From assembly GCA_965203365.1 (NCBI GenBank), contig OZ241878.1, forward strand, positions 1,054,001-1,118,000: 64,000 bases of DNA, written 5' to 3'. Shown here piece by piece: positions 37,166 to 45,346 of this stretch (its first letter is position 1; each line of letters opens with the position of its first letter). Below the pieces are notes generated by a model, which made no database searches, was not told the origin of the DNA, and saw only the letters and a list, made by a program, of their open reading frames with translations. Made by a program: the position numbers and the translations under genes. The DNA is from VYFG01 sp965203365. GTDB lineage: Bacteria > Pseudomonadota > Gammaproteobacteria > Arenicellales > Poriferihabitantaceae.

Positions 37166-37284
37166 CCGTATCCCCTCGGGATGGCTCTCGGAAAGGAGAA
37201 GTGGCATTCAATCTTCAGGCTGGACCGATATAGGCTCATTCAATGCGGTCCGTGTTTGCAGTCAAGCGACCTGCTTGGTGGGAT

Positions 37285-37878
37285 TCAGATCAGGTCGGCC
37301 TCGTTCATGAGCAATGCCAAGCTGCGCAGCCGATCTTCTACCTCCATTTCCAGCAGGACCTGCTGCCCCTCGGCGGTCAGTGGCAATACATCGATCAGAC
37401 GACAGGCCAACCAATGGCCGTTGTCCCAATCCGGCGTGATGGTGTCGGCCCACACCTTGAACTCCACCTGCTGGTAGATCTTCTGCAGTAGCGACCTCAT
37501 GGCGGAATAGCGTTGCGGAAGCGGCGGTGACACCTGTTCTGCCAGCATTTTTACGGTCGCTGTAATGAGGCGATCTTCTTGGACTTCATGATCGATTACC
37601 CGAAACCGGCTTTCACCGCGGCATGTGATACCGAGATATCCATCGTCGAGTTGATCAAAATCCTCGATTCGTGCAATGGTGCCCACTTCATGAAAACGAC
37701 AGGACCGGCCTGCTTCCGCCCCCTCCGTGATCAACACCACACCGAAACCACTGCCATTTCGCATACAACGGCCGACCATGGAAAGATAGCGGGGTTCGAA
37801 AATTCTGAGCGACAGCACACTGCCGGAGAACAGCACGGTACTGAGCGGAAACAAGGGAATCTGAACCATCTCGGTCAA
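37285..37878 (-). CDS. LON peptidase substrate-binding domain protein
   Basis: A 197-residue stand-alone LON N-terminal (substrate-binding) domain, COG2802 type, without ATPase or protease parts. Landmarks are IPLFPLSTVLFSGSVLSLRI, FEPRYLSMVGRCM, GFGVVLITEG and GTIARIEDF. The function of such proteins is unknown; they may bind unfolded or specific proteins. The start is a TTG at 37878 whose first bases overlap the stop of the methyltransferase gene, with GGAG eight bases before it; an ATG at 37869 is possible. It ends 120 bases from the convergent CMD gene. Confidence 0.87.
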   Translation of the reverse strand: MTEMVQIPLFPLSTVLFSGSVLSLRIFEPRYLSMVGRCMRNGSGFGVVLITEGAEAGRSCRFHEVGTIARIEDFDQLDDGYLGITCRGESRFRVIDHEVQEDRLITATVKMLAEQVSPPLPQRYSAMRSLLQKIYQQVEFKVWADTITPDWDNGHWLACRLIDVLPLTAEGQQVLLEMEVEDRLRSLALLMNEADLI

Positions 37879-38522
37879 CGTGGCTTCTCCGATGCGCGAA
37901 TCACCAGAACCCGACCATCAATGCCCTGCTTCGGAAGATAGTCTACCGTGTGGATGGCTTCAATCACAAAACCATGGCGGCTCGCTTCCTGCCGAACCGT
38001 CCTTTCATGGTCCAATTGATCCCAGGCTGCGCCATTGACCGTGACCACGGCCAGCCCATCGGCCTTCAGACAACGAATCACGTGTACCAGGTTGGTGATC
38101 GGTGGGGTGACAAAAGAAAACAGTCCAACGCAGATCAACGCATCATAGGATCCGATGGTGGGGGTGTCCTGGGAAAAGTCATGCCGGAACACTGACCGAT
38201 AGCAACCCGTGGCCTGCGCTTTCTCCAGCATGGCAGGGGAAAAATCCGTCCCATCAATGGCATCATAGCCATATGCCTGCAGTTCGAGACCAGCGAGACC
38301 GGTACCACAGGCGACATCCAGCACGCGACCTCCCGGCGAAGGGACGACTTGGTGGAAAATACCCGCCGCTTCAATATGGGCCACATACCCCATTTCACCC
38401 ACCAGATCATCGTTGTAGCGGTCCGCCCAACGATCATAGGTCTCCTGATGATTGTCACAACCGGTGTACAACCGTGACAGGCGACTGTCGATACGATTCA
38501 TATCGAATGGTTTACTCCGCAT
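37875..38522 (-). CDS. Class I SAM-dependent methyltransferase
   Basis: A 215-residue methyltransferase. Motif I is RVLDVACGTGLAGLELQA (residues ~67-84), followed by YDAIDGTDFSPAMLEKAQ as motif post I and YDALICVGLFSFVTPP as motif IV. The N-terminus has YDRWADRYNDDLVGEMGY, seen in methyltransferases such as Williams-Beuren-type MTs and TehB relatives. The substrate cannot be told. The gene overlaps the LON-domain gene by four bases, so the two are coupled. A second in-frame ATG lies at 38501. Confidence 0.85.
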   Translation of the reverse strand: MRSKPFDMNRIDSRLSRLYTGCDNHQETYDRWADRYNDDLVGEMGYVAHIEAAGIFHQVVPSPGGRVLDVACGTGLAGLELQAYGYDAIDGTDFSPAMLEKAQATGCYRSVFRHDFSQDTPTIGSYDALICVGLFSFVTPPITNLVHVIRCLKADGLAVVTVNGAAWDQLDHERTVRQEASRHGFVIEAIHTVDYLPKQGIDGRVLVIRASEKPR

Positions 38523-38597
38523 GCTCTATTTCCAGTTCTGACAGGTCTTCAATACTATGGGCAAATGTCCTTAGTGTACCCGGTCTGATTCCCCTGT

Positions 38598-38619
38598 GGT
38601 TCCACATTCACGTGGAACC
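38598..38619. repeat. Perfect 8-base inverted repeat
   Basis: GGTTCCAC-ATTCAC-GTGGAACC lies in the 230-base gap (38523-38752) between the methyltransferase gene and the selD fusion, both on the minus strand. No T-run follows on either strand, so an intrinsic terminator is unlikely. It may be an operator for the methyltransferase-LON unit or a transcript hairpin. The rest of the gap shows no gene. Confidence 0.4.
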
Positions 38620-38752
38620 GAACATCGCACGTTGCTCACCGGCCATTGTATTGGTTCCAGATTGCACCCGGATCAGCCTGCTTTCGCCGCATCTCAATGA
38701 GGATGACACCGCTCCTTGCTCACGAACATTGACACAGAACATTCAGTGCCCA

Positions 38753-41014
38753 TTAGGGATTCCAGCTGATCACGGGACGGTCCTTGTCGGGTTCCAGCAA
38801 CGTGCCGATGTGGGTCGCCTCCACATACCCGACTTCATGCAACTGTCGCAGGCAACAGTCAATCTCATCGGCCGGGATAACGGCAAGTAGTCCTCCACTC
38901 GTCTGTGGATCCGTCAGCAGGGCTGTTCTCACATTTGCCTTGCTGTTCCCGGCCTCCATGGCATCGTGGACATGTCGGACATTGGCAGCGTGCAAGGTGC
39001 TCCGAAATCCCTTCTCAAGCAACGCCAATGCCCCTGGAAGTACCGAAATCGCCTCCAGCTGCAGTCGACAGGCCATGTTCGAGTGTCGCAGGAGCAGACG
39101 CAAATGCCCTGCCAACCCAAATCCGGTCACATCGGTCATTCCCCGCACACCGCACCGTCCGATGAGACGGGCCGCCTGGGCATTGCTTTGCAGCATAGAG
39201 GCCAACGTCTCATCCACCACCGGGCCGGAAGCCTTGGCCCGCATGTCCGCCGCCATCACGACCCCGGTTCCGATGGACTTGGTCAGGATCAGGCCATCCC
39301 CTGCCTGGAAATCATGGGCTGGCAGTTCGGTGATTCCATTGGAATCACCATTGACCACCAGACCCAGCGTCATCTCCTGACCTTCGGCCGTATGTCCACC
39401 GGACAAGGCACAATCGGCTCGGGTCAGTTCCCGCACCACGCCTTGCATCAGTTGCGTCAGTTCCCTGCGCATGAGGGGTTCCGTATCCAATGGCAACGTG
39501 ACCAGGGCCATCGCCGAAAAGGGGAGGCTTTGCGCCGCATACAGGTCACTCAACGCATGCAGGGTGGCAATCCGGCCGAAGAGCCAGGGATCGGTGACAA
39601 ACGACCGAACCTGATCCACGGATTGTGCCATCAACCGGCCTCGAGTCGACATGACCGCCACATCGGTCCGGTCGGTCAGTCCGACCGGCAAATCCTGTTG
39701 GACCGGAACCCGCAATTCGTCCAGGACGGACGCCAGCACAACACCGGATACCTTGGCACCACACCCCCCGCAGCGCATGGCCTCCATCAGATTGGCCGAC
39801 TCCAATTCACGGCGCAAAGTACGAGGCATTGGTCCTGGATTCATTTTCGAAGCGTCGGGTAGAATACTGAATTGATTGATGAATCTTTCATCAATTGAAT
39901 GCTTCCAACGCCAGACCCATTGACCTTGAAAATCCATAAATCCCTTGTGTCCAATGGCGGAACGCTCTCCCAGGGACAGCAGAGTCAAAAACCGGCTTTG
40001 CGGCCGGTACGGTCTGAGTGCCCTGCCCTGAATAAGGCGTCGCAGGTTGTCCGTCAGGACGGTGCCCTGTCGCACCGCAAACACGCCCGCTCTCGGCCGT
40101 GGAAAATTGACCTGGACCGACACGTCACCAACGGCAAACACTTCCGGATGGGAGCGGCTCTGCAATGTATCGATAACTTGGACGTAACCCTTGTCATCGC
40201 AGTCCAGTTCGGATTCGGCCACCCATCCAGGTGCCATGGCACCCGTGCACCATACGGCCGCATCCAGAGGAATCTCTTCGCCATGGGCCGAAATCAGTTT
40301 TCCCGCATCGACTTGAGTCACCTCAAAATCACGATGAAGATGCACTCCCTGCCCCTCACAGACCTTGAGCACCCTTGACCGGACTCGATCCGAGTAACTG
40401 GGCAGAACTTCATGCTGAACCAGCCAATGCAACTGATGCGGCATGAGGCTCATCCGTTTGGTTCTTCGAACACCCGCCCCATTCAGGGCATGATTCATGG
40501 CCAGCAGGATTTCGAGCCCTCCGGACCCGGCCCCGACGACACCGATATGCAGTGGTTCTTCGGTCTGTCGGGCCAGAGCCTTGATCTTCATCCAGCGTTC
40601 AACAAACCGATGGACCGGCTTGATGGGAATCCTGATGTCGGAGGGTTCCGAATGCGGGTCGAGACAAGGCGCACCGCCGGTATTGATGGACAGCAAGTCG
40701 TATTCCATGGACGGTCGATGGTCAAAATGAATCCGCCGGTTGGCCACATCCAGTCCACTGGCTGCGGCCTGCACGAACCGCACACCCGCCCAGCGACACA
40801 GGGAGTTCAGATCAATATGGGTCTCTTCCAGTGTGTAGTGACCCGCCACGAAGCCTGGCAGCATGCCGGAGTAGGCCGTCAGGGAATGCGGAGAAACCAA
40901 GGTTATCCGAACCCCCGGCACGGGATGCATGGCCCATTGGCGGATCACAATGGCATGAGCGTGCCCACCTCCCAACAGGACCAGGTCCACGGCACTGGGG
41001 CCTGTGCGTTTCAT
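38753..41014 (-). CDS. selD: Fusion of NADH-dehydrogenase-like flavoprotein and selenophosphate synthase
   Basis: A 753-residue fusion. Residues ~1-365 form a pyridine-nucleotide disulfide oxidoreductase of the NDH-2/SQR type (VDLVLLGGGHAHAIVI, IGVVGAGSGGLEIL, HPEVFAVGDVSV). Residues ~415-753 are SelD, which makes selenophosphate from selenide and ATP. MRCGGCGAKVS holds the catalytic position as Cys, not selenocysteine, and the Lys follows; TDVTGFGLAGHL and LTDPQTSGGLL are SelD hallmarks. Such fusions are known; the flavoprotein may supply reduced selenium. ATG 41014 overlaps the mnmH stop (TGATG), so translation is coupled. Its product feeds MnmH directly. No selenoprotein machinery (selA/selB) is in the window. 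Confidence 0.93.
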   Translation of the reverse strand: MKRTGPSAVDLVLLGGGHAHAIVIRQWAMHPVPGVRITLVSPHSLTAYSGMLPGFVAGHYTLEETHIDLNSLCRWAGVRFVQAAASGLDVANRRIHFDHRPSMEYDLLSINTGGAPCLDPHSEPSDIRIPIKPVHRFVERWMKIKALARQTEEPLHIGVVGAGSGGLEILLAMNHALNGAGVRRTKRMSLMPHQLHWLVQHEVLPSYSDRVRSRVLKVCEGQGVHLHRDFEVTQVDAGKLISAHGEEIPLDAAVWCTGAMAPGWVAESELDCDDKGYVQVIDTLQSRSHPEVFAVGDVSVQVNFPRPRAGVFAVRQGTVLTDNLRRLIQGRALRPYRPQSRFLTLLSLGERSAIGHKGFMDFQGQWVWRWKHSIDERFINQFSILPDASKMNPGPMPRTLRRELESANLMEAMRCGGCGAKVSGVVLASVLDELRVPVQQDLPVGLTDRTDVAVMSTRGRLMAQSVDQVRSFVTDPWLFGRIATLHALSDLYAAQSLPFSAMALVTLPLDTEPLMRRELTQLMQGVVRELTRADCALSGGHTAEGQEMTLGLVVNGDSNGITELPAHDFQAGDGLILTKSIGTGVVMAADMRAKASGPVVDETLASMLQSNAQAARLIGRCGVRGMTDVTGFGLAGHLRLLLRHSNMACRLQLEAISVLPGALALLEKGFRSTLHAANVRHVHDAMEAGNSKANVRTALLTDPQTSGGLLAVIPADEIDCCLRQLHEVGYVEATHIGTLLEPDKDRPVISWNP

Positions 41015-42141
41015 CAACAGACCGGCACCCCCCTTTGGGTCAACCACTCCACCAGAACGGCTTCCTCTCCTCTCGCCAGCACCTCCCCCGGCCATCGGGA
41101 TAATTGGTAGTCGTACATCGGGTCGTAATAACGCGTCAGCAGCAGACGGATGAAGAGCCGATAGCCGTCCAAGTCATTGTCGACGCGATGGGCGTCCAAA
41201 GCGGCTTCCAATATGGAGAGAGCCTCCTGATGAGCCTGCAGGCCAAGTCGGCGTCGAATGCGATGGAGGCTGCTGCGATGACGTTCCGCAAAATCCTCAA
41301 AACCGGCTTCTCCCGGCTTTTCCCGTTGAATCCGTGCAAGGAGATCCACCACATAGTCGGCCATGCCGATTTCGACACGCCTTTCCATGCTCGCCTCCAG
41401 CACCAGAACCGGTGAATGCTGCATGTTGGTCCACAGCGAATCCGGTACGGTCAGGCGTCCCACCAGCCGTCCCTCACCTTCGATGCACACCGGCAAGCCA
41501 GCATGGCAATGGGTCAGCTTGAGCAGACCAGCCGCCAGTCGGTTCTCAAAATCGATCTGGGTGGGTTGAGGTTCCACCATCGAGCCGAAACTGGAACCCC
41601 GATGGCGAGCCATCCCCTCCAGATCCAAAGCACAGCCAACGCGCTCCAGCAAGCGGGTCTTGCCAGTGCCGGTTCGCCCACTGATCAGGATCAGCGGTGT
41701 TTCACGGCCCAGATGCTCCAGTTCCGCCAGTAAATAGCGTCGCATCGCCTTGTACCCTCCCTGGACATAGGGATAATGCACCCCAGCCTCTCCCATCCAA
41801 TCCTGAGTGATACGTGAACGCAGCCCCCCGCGAAAACAGTACAGGTATCCTTCTGGATGCCGTTCGGCAAACTGGACCCAACGACGGGTCCGTTCCGCTT
41901 GCAACCGCGGGCCCACCAGTTCACGGCCCAGATCAATGGCCGCCTGCTGACCCGCCCGCTTGTATTGGATCCCCACTTGATGTCGCTCTTCGTCCACCAT
42001 CAGCGGCAGGTTGACCGCATGGTCAAAGGCGCCTTTGGCAAATTCCACCGGGGCCCGCGTATCGATCAACGGCACATCTTCAAGAAACAGGTGGCGGTAG
42101 TTGTCGGTGTTGGGACGCACGAATTCAGCCACGGTCGACAT
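41014..42141 (-). CDS. mnmH: tRNA 2-selenouridine synthase
   Basis: Replaces sulfur by selenium in 2-thiouridine at tRNA wobble position 34, using selenophosphate (also called SelU/YbbB). The N-terminal rhodanese domain (residues ~15-130) has VPLIDTRAPVEFAKGAF and the active-site loop YCFRGGLRS with the essential Cys. The C-terminal P-loop domain has ISGRTGTGKTRLLE and later IEGEGRLVG. Its 375 residues match the usual length. ATG 42141 shares TGATG with the cmoB stop; a TTG one codon upstream is possible. The selD fusion follows with the same kind of overlap, so substrate supply and enzyme are made together. Confidence 0.95.
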   Translation of the reverse strand: MSTVAEFVRPNTDNYRHLFLEDVPLIDTRAPVEFAKGAFDHAVNLPLMVDEERHQVGIQYKRAGQQAAIDLGRELVGPRLQAERTRRWVQFAERHPEGYLYCFRGGLRSRITQDWMGEAGVHYPYVQGGYKAMRRYLLAELEHLGRETPLILISGRTGTGKTRLLERVGCALDLEGMARHRGSSFGSMVEPQPTQIDFENRLAAGLLKLTHCHAGLPVCIEGEGRLVGRLTVPDSLWTNMQHSPVLVLEASMERRVEIGMADYVVDLLARIQREKPGEAGFEDFAERHRSSLHRIRRRLGLQAHQEALSILEAALDAHRVDNDLDGYRLFIRLLLTRYYDPMYDYQLSRWPGEVLARGEEAVLVEWLTQRGVPVC

Positions 42142-43127
42142 CAACGGCGGGCAATGAGACAGGCCCGAACCGGGGCAGGGTAACCTTCCACGGTTCGGGT
42201 CGGGTCGGTCGGATCCAGACAGTTGTCCAATGATTCAAATCTCATCCAGGCGGTGCTGCGCTGCTCGGCCACTGTAGTGGAAGTGACATCGACCACCCTG
42301 ACCGAAGTAAACCCGGTCGTCAGCAACTGTCGGGTCAGCAGGGAAATGGAGGGCACACACCAAACATTGCGCATCCGCGCATAGCGTTTTTCCGGTTGCA
42401 GCATCCCCTCATCCTGATCCTCAATCACCAGCGTTTCCAGTACCAGCTCGCCGCCCGGCCGCAGAAATCCCCACAATGTGCGCAAATGGGATTGGGGGTC
42501 ACGGCGATGGTAATACACCCCCATGGAAAAAACGGTATCAAAGCCGCTGATGGACATTCCGGATGCCCTTTGGGTCAAGTCGTCTATTTTCAGCGGTAAT
42601 AGGACCGCCCGGGGTTGACCCAGATAGTGGTTGACTGCCTTGAACTGGGCCAGAAAAAGTTGGGTGGGGTCCACCCCAATGGCCACAGAGGCCCCGGCTC
42701 CCAACATGCGATACAGATAGTATCCATTCCCTGACCCCACGTCCAAGACGACCCGGCCATTCAATGAGGACAAATGGGGGGTGAGCCGTGACCACTTCAG
42801 ACAGGACCGCCATTCGGCATCGATCAACATGCCGAAAAGATCGAATGGCCCCTTGCGCCACGGATGCAGCGCCTGCATCGACCGGTACAGTTGCGCCATG
42901 ACCTCCTCACCGGGTGGCTGTTGAGAGACGGCCATGACGGTATCGGCGTTCAAGTAGGTGGCCGTAACCGGTATGTCGGGCAAGTCTCGGACCGCCGCTT
43001 CCCAACGGAAGCGGTCTCCGTGGGGACGATCCGAGAAAATGCGATCGGATTGGTGGGACAGTGATTCCGCCATGGGCTCTAGCGGTGTGCCTGCCAAGAT
43101 GTCCGGCAACTGACTGAACCCCCACAC
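42141..43127 (-). CDS. cmoB: tRNA U34 carboxymethyltransferase
   Basis: Uses carboxy-S-adenosylmethionine, made by CmoA, to turn 5-hydroxyuridine-34 of tRNA into cmo5U, which widens wobble reading. The SAM-type motif VVLDVGSGNGYYLYRMLGAG is at about residue 125-144, with WRKGPFDLFGMLIDAEWRSC before it and GVYYHRRDPQSHLRTLW after it, all typical of CmoB. The frame is open to 43187 but the first 20 codons overlap the cmoA end. I use the GTG at 43127, which gives 328 residues, near the 323 of E. coli CmoB; this start is uncertain because no clear binding site is seen. Confidence 0.93.
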   Translation of the reverse strand: MWGFSQLPDILAGTPLEPMAESLSHQSDRIFSDRPHGDRFRWEAAVRDLPDIPVTATYLNADTVMAVSQQPPGEEVMAQLYRSMQALHPWRKGPFDLFGMLIDAEWRSCLKWSRLTPHLSSLNGRVVLDVGSGNGYYLYRMLGAGASVAIGVDPTQLFLAQFKAVNHYLGQPRAVLLPLKIDDLTQRASGMSISGFDTVFSMGVYYHRRDPQSHLRTLWGFLRPGGELVLETLVIEDQDEGMLQPEKRYARMRNVWCVPSISLLTRQLLTTGFTSVRVVDVTSTTVAEQRSTAWMRFESLDNCLDPTDPTRTVEGYPAPVRACLIARR

Positions 43128-43135
43128 AGCCAGGT

Positions 43136-43864
43136 TTACCGAATGGCCAGGAAAGAGACGAAATTGAGACACTGAAACCATATCCAAATGCTGGAAAACC
43201 CCACTTCAGCTAGTCGCTCTTGATGCTGTGCAATGGTTTCTGGACGCAACACCTTTTCCAGGGCACTGCGCTTTTGGCTGATCTCCAGTTCACTATACCC
43301 ATTAGCGGCCTTGAACGCATGATGCAGGTCGGACCAATGCTGCTGCTGTTGTGTATTCCTGCCGAGTATCTTTTCCGACAAGACCAGGATCCCTCCCGGC
43401 ACCAAGCCCGCATGAATGGTGCTCAAGATCGCCTGGCGATCCTCTCTCGGGACAAACTGGACCGTGAAATTCAACATGACCATGCTGGCCTGTCGGATGC
43501 GGACATCGCGAATATCCGTCTCCTGATAGTCGATGACGGCATCCGGCATCAGCCTGCCCAGGGACTGGCGACATCGCTGCATCATCGCCGTGGCATTGTC
43601 GACCATCACGTATTGACCCCCCGCCGGACCCAGTCCATGGTGAACGGACAATGTGGCCGCCCCCAATGAACAGCCCAGATCATAGATCCGGGTACCGGGT
43701 TGATAATAAGATTTCGCCAACACGCCCAACGTGGCAATCAAGGCATCGTACCCTGGGACGGACCGACGGATCATGTCGGGAAATACATCCGCCACCGACT
43801 GGTCAAAAGTAAAATCCACCAGATGTGGTCTGGAGGTGGCGTACAGGCGGTCGGATTGGCTCAT
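43136..43864 (-). CDS. cmoA: Carboxy-S-adenosyl-L-methionine synthase
   Basis: Converts prephenate and SAM to carboxy-SAM, the donor for CmoB. The sequence is close to the family throughout: VDFTFDQSVADVFPDMIRRS, the SAM motif YDLGCSLGAATLSV and DIRDVRIRQASMVMLNFTVQ. The ATG at 43864 matches the start of E. coli CmoA and yields 242 residues; the frame stays open to 43924. It is the first gene of the cmoA-cmoB-mnmH-selD operon, whose promoter should lie in 43865-43951, next to the end of the epimerase gene. The four genes all serve modification of tRNA wobble uridines. Confidence 0.93.
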   Translation of the reverse strand: MSQSDRLYATSRPHLVDFTFDQSVADVFPDMIRRSVPGYDALIATLGVLAKSYYQPGTRIYDLGCSLGAATLSVHHGLGPAGGQYVMVDNATAMMQRCRQSLGRLMPDAVIDYQETDIRDVRIRQASMVMLNFTVQFVPREDRQAILSTIHAGLVPGGILVLSEKILGRNTQQQQHWSDLHHAFKAANGYSELEISQKRSALEKVLRPETIAQHQERLAEVGFSSIWIWFQCLNFVSFLAIR

Positions 43865-43951
43865 GCGGCTTTCATTGGGCCTGGTGTCGGTGCTCATGGG
43901 TCCCGGAACCAGCATACCAACCATCCCACCACGAGCAATCCATCCAACCGA

Positions 43952-44359
43952 TTACGCCTGCTCAAGTTCGACGAGAGCCCCTTGGGCATCCTTGGGATGA
44001 AGAAACAGCACGGGCTTGCCGTGAGCACCGATGCGGGGCTTGCCCTCACCGAGGATACGCATTCCCGCGGCCTTGAGCTGGTTCGCCGCCTGGTTGATGT
44101 CGACGACCTCATAGCACACATGGTGAATGCCGCCGGCCGGATTCTTGTTCAGAAACCCGGCGATGGGAGAATGCTCCCCCAAGGGATGCAACAATTCGAT
44201 ATGGGTATTGGGCAAGGTCACGAACACGGTGGACACCCCATGCTCCGGCAAGTCCACCGGAGGGGAAACATCTGCACCGAAAAGGTCTCGGTACTGGGCG
44301 GCCGCCTGGGCCAGATTCGGCACCGCAATCGCAACATGGTTCAGTTTTCCAATCATCAT
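43952..44359 (-). CDS. mce: Methylmalonyl-CoA epimerase
   Basis: Interconverts (S)- and (R)-methylmalonyl-CoA. A VOC-fold protein of 135 residues with the metal ligands in order: His of LNHVAIAV near the N-terminus, HIELLHPLG in the middle, GGIHHVCYEV with the second His, and the Glu in GALVELEQA at the end. Length and motifs match the family. Its ATG overlaps the meaB stop (ATGA), and it is the last gene of the propionyl-CoA operon. It supplies the stereoisomer that the mutase can use. Confidence 0.94.
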   Translation of the reverse strand: MMIGKLNHVAIAVPNLAQAAAQYRDLFGADVSPPVDLPEHGVSTVFVTLPNTHIELLHPLGEHSPIAGFLNKNPAGGIHHVCYEVVDINQAANQLKAAGMRILGEGKPRIGAHGKPVLFLHPKDAQGALVELEQA

Positions 44360-45342
44360 TCATCACTCCCGGGCTGTCGGTGGGCCAGCCACTCCCGTGT
44401 CAATTTCGCGACGGCTACCGAAGCCGGTATTGTTCCATTCCCGACCTGTTCTTGCAAATCCGACATCTGCTGTCTGAACCCTTGGTCAAGGCACAACGTG
44501 TCCATCAGTATTTCTCCGGCCTCGCGCCAGAGCCATCCCTGGGATTGTTTCCGTCTCCGGTTTTCCAGGCCATTATTCCGGTCGAGCACCTTCCAGAACT
44601 CGGTCACCTGCTCCCAGACCCGGTCGATGCCACGCAATTTCAAGCTGGAGACCGCCAGCACCGGAGGGGACCATCCAACCACGCGCGGCTGCAACAAGCG
44701 CAGCGCTGATCGCAAGTCCGCCATTGCCACCTCCGCCCGGTCCTTCAGGTCGCCATCCGCCTTGTTGACCACCACCAAATCGGCCAGTTCCATGATGCCA
44801 CGTTTCATGCCCTGAAGTTCATCACCCGCGCCCGGCAGGAGAAGCAGCACAAAGACATCCGTCATTTCCGCGACCAGGGACTCGGATTGGCCCACGCCCA
44901 CGGTTTCGACCACCACTACATCAAACCCGGCCGCTTCACACAGCAGAAGGGTCTCTCGTGTCCGGCGAGTCACTCCTCCCAGTGTCCTGCCCGCCGCCGA
45001 AGGACGAATGAAGGCCGACGGCTGGCCTGCCAGCCAACCCATGCGGGTCTTGTCGCCCAATATGGCTCCCCCGCTGAGGGTGGAGGTGGGATCCACTGAC
45101 AACACCGCGAGACGTAACCCTTGAGGAACCAGCAACCGGCCCAGTGCATCGATGAACGTTGACTTGCCGACCCCAGGGACACCAGATATACCCAGCCGGA
45201 GTGAACGCCCGGTTTCAGGCATCACACGCTCCAGCAGTTTTTCCGCCTGGAGGCGATGGTCCATCCGGGTCGATTCGATCAAGGTAATTGCCTTGGCCAG
45301 CGTGCGGCGGTCTCCGGCACGCAACTGGTCCAGATCAATCAC
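44356..45342 (-). CDS. meaB: Methylmalonyl-CoA mutase-associated GTPase MeaB
   Basis: G-protein chaperone that loads and protects the B12 cofactor of methylmalonyl-CoA mutase. The P-loop LGISGVPGVGKSTFIDALG lies at ~50-68, VVVVETVGVGQSE holds the Walker B/switch segment, and LVVNKADGD is the G4 (NKAD) motif. I use the GTG at 45342, four bases after the pccA stop; the open frame runs to 45453 but that part overlaps pccA. The resulting 328 residues are normal. The gene ends in overlap with mce. It stands in the same operon as its mutase partner at 48936-51068. Confidence 0.94.
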   Translation of the reverse strand: MIDLDQLRAGDRRTLAKAITLIESTRMDHRLQAEKLLERVMPETGRSLRLGISGVPGVGKSTFIDALGRLLVPQGLRLAVLSVDPTSTLSGGAILGDKTRMGWLAGQPSAFIRPSAAGRTLGGVTRRTRETLLLCEAAGFDVVVVETVGVGQSESLVAEMTDVFVLLLLPGAGDELQGMKRGIMELADLVVVNKADGDLKDRAEVAMADLRSALRLLQPRVVGWSPPVLAVSSLKLRGIDRVWEQVTEFWKVLDRNNGLENRRRKQSQGWLWREAGEILMDTLCLDQGFRQQMSDLQEQVGNGTIPASVAVAKLTREWLAHRQPGSDE

Positions 45343-45346
45343 ACTG

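Noticed and set aside
38966..39862. Plus-strand open frame of 298 codons
   Set aside because: Antisense to the SelD domain, whose motifs are unambiguous.
38753..41014. Selenocysteine in SelD
   Set aside because: The catalytic position in the GGCGAK stretch is read as Cys, without an in-frame TGA.
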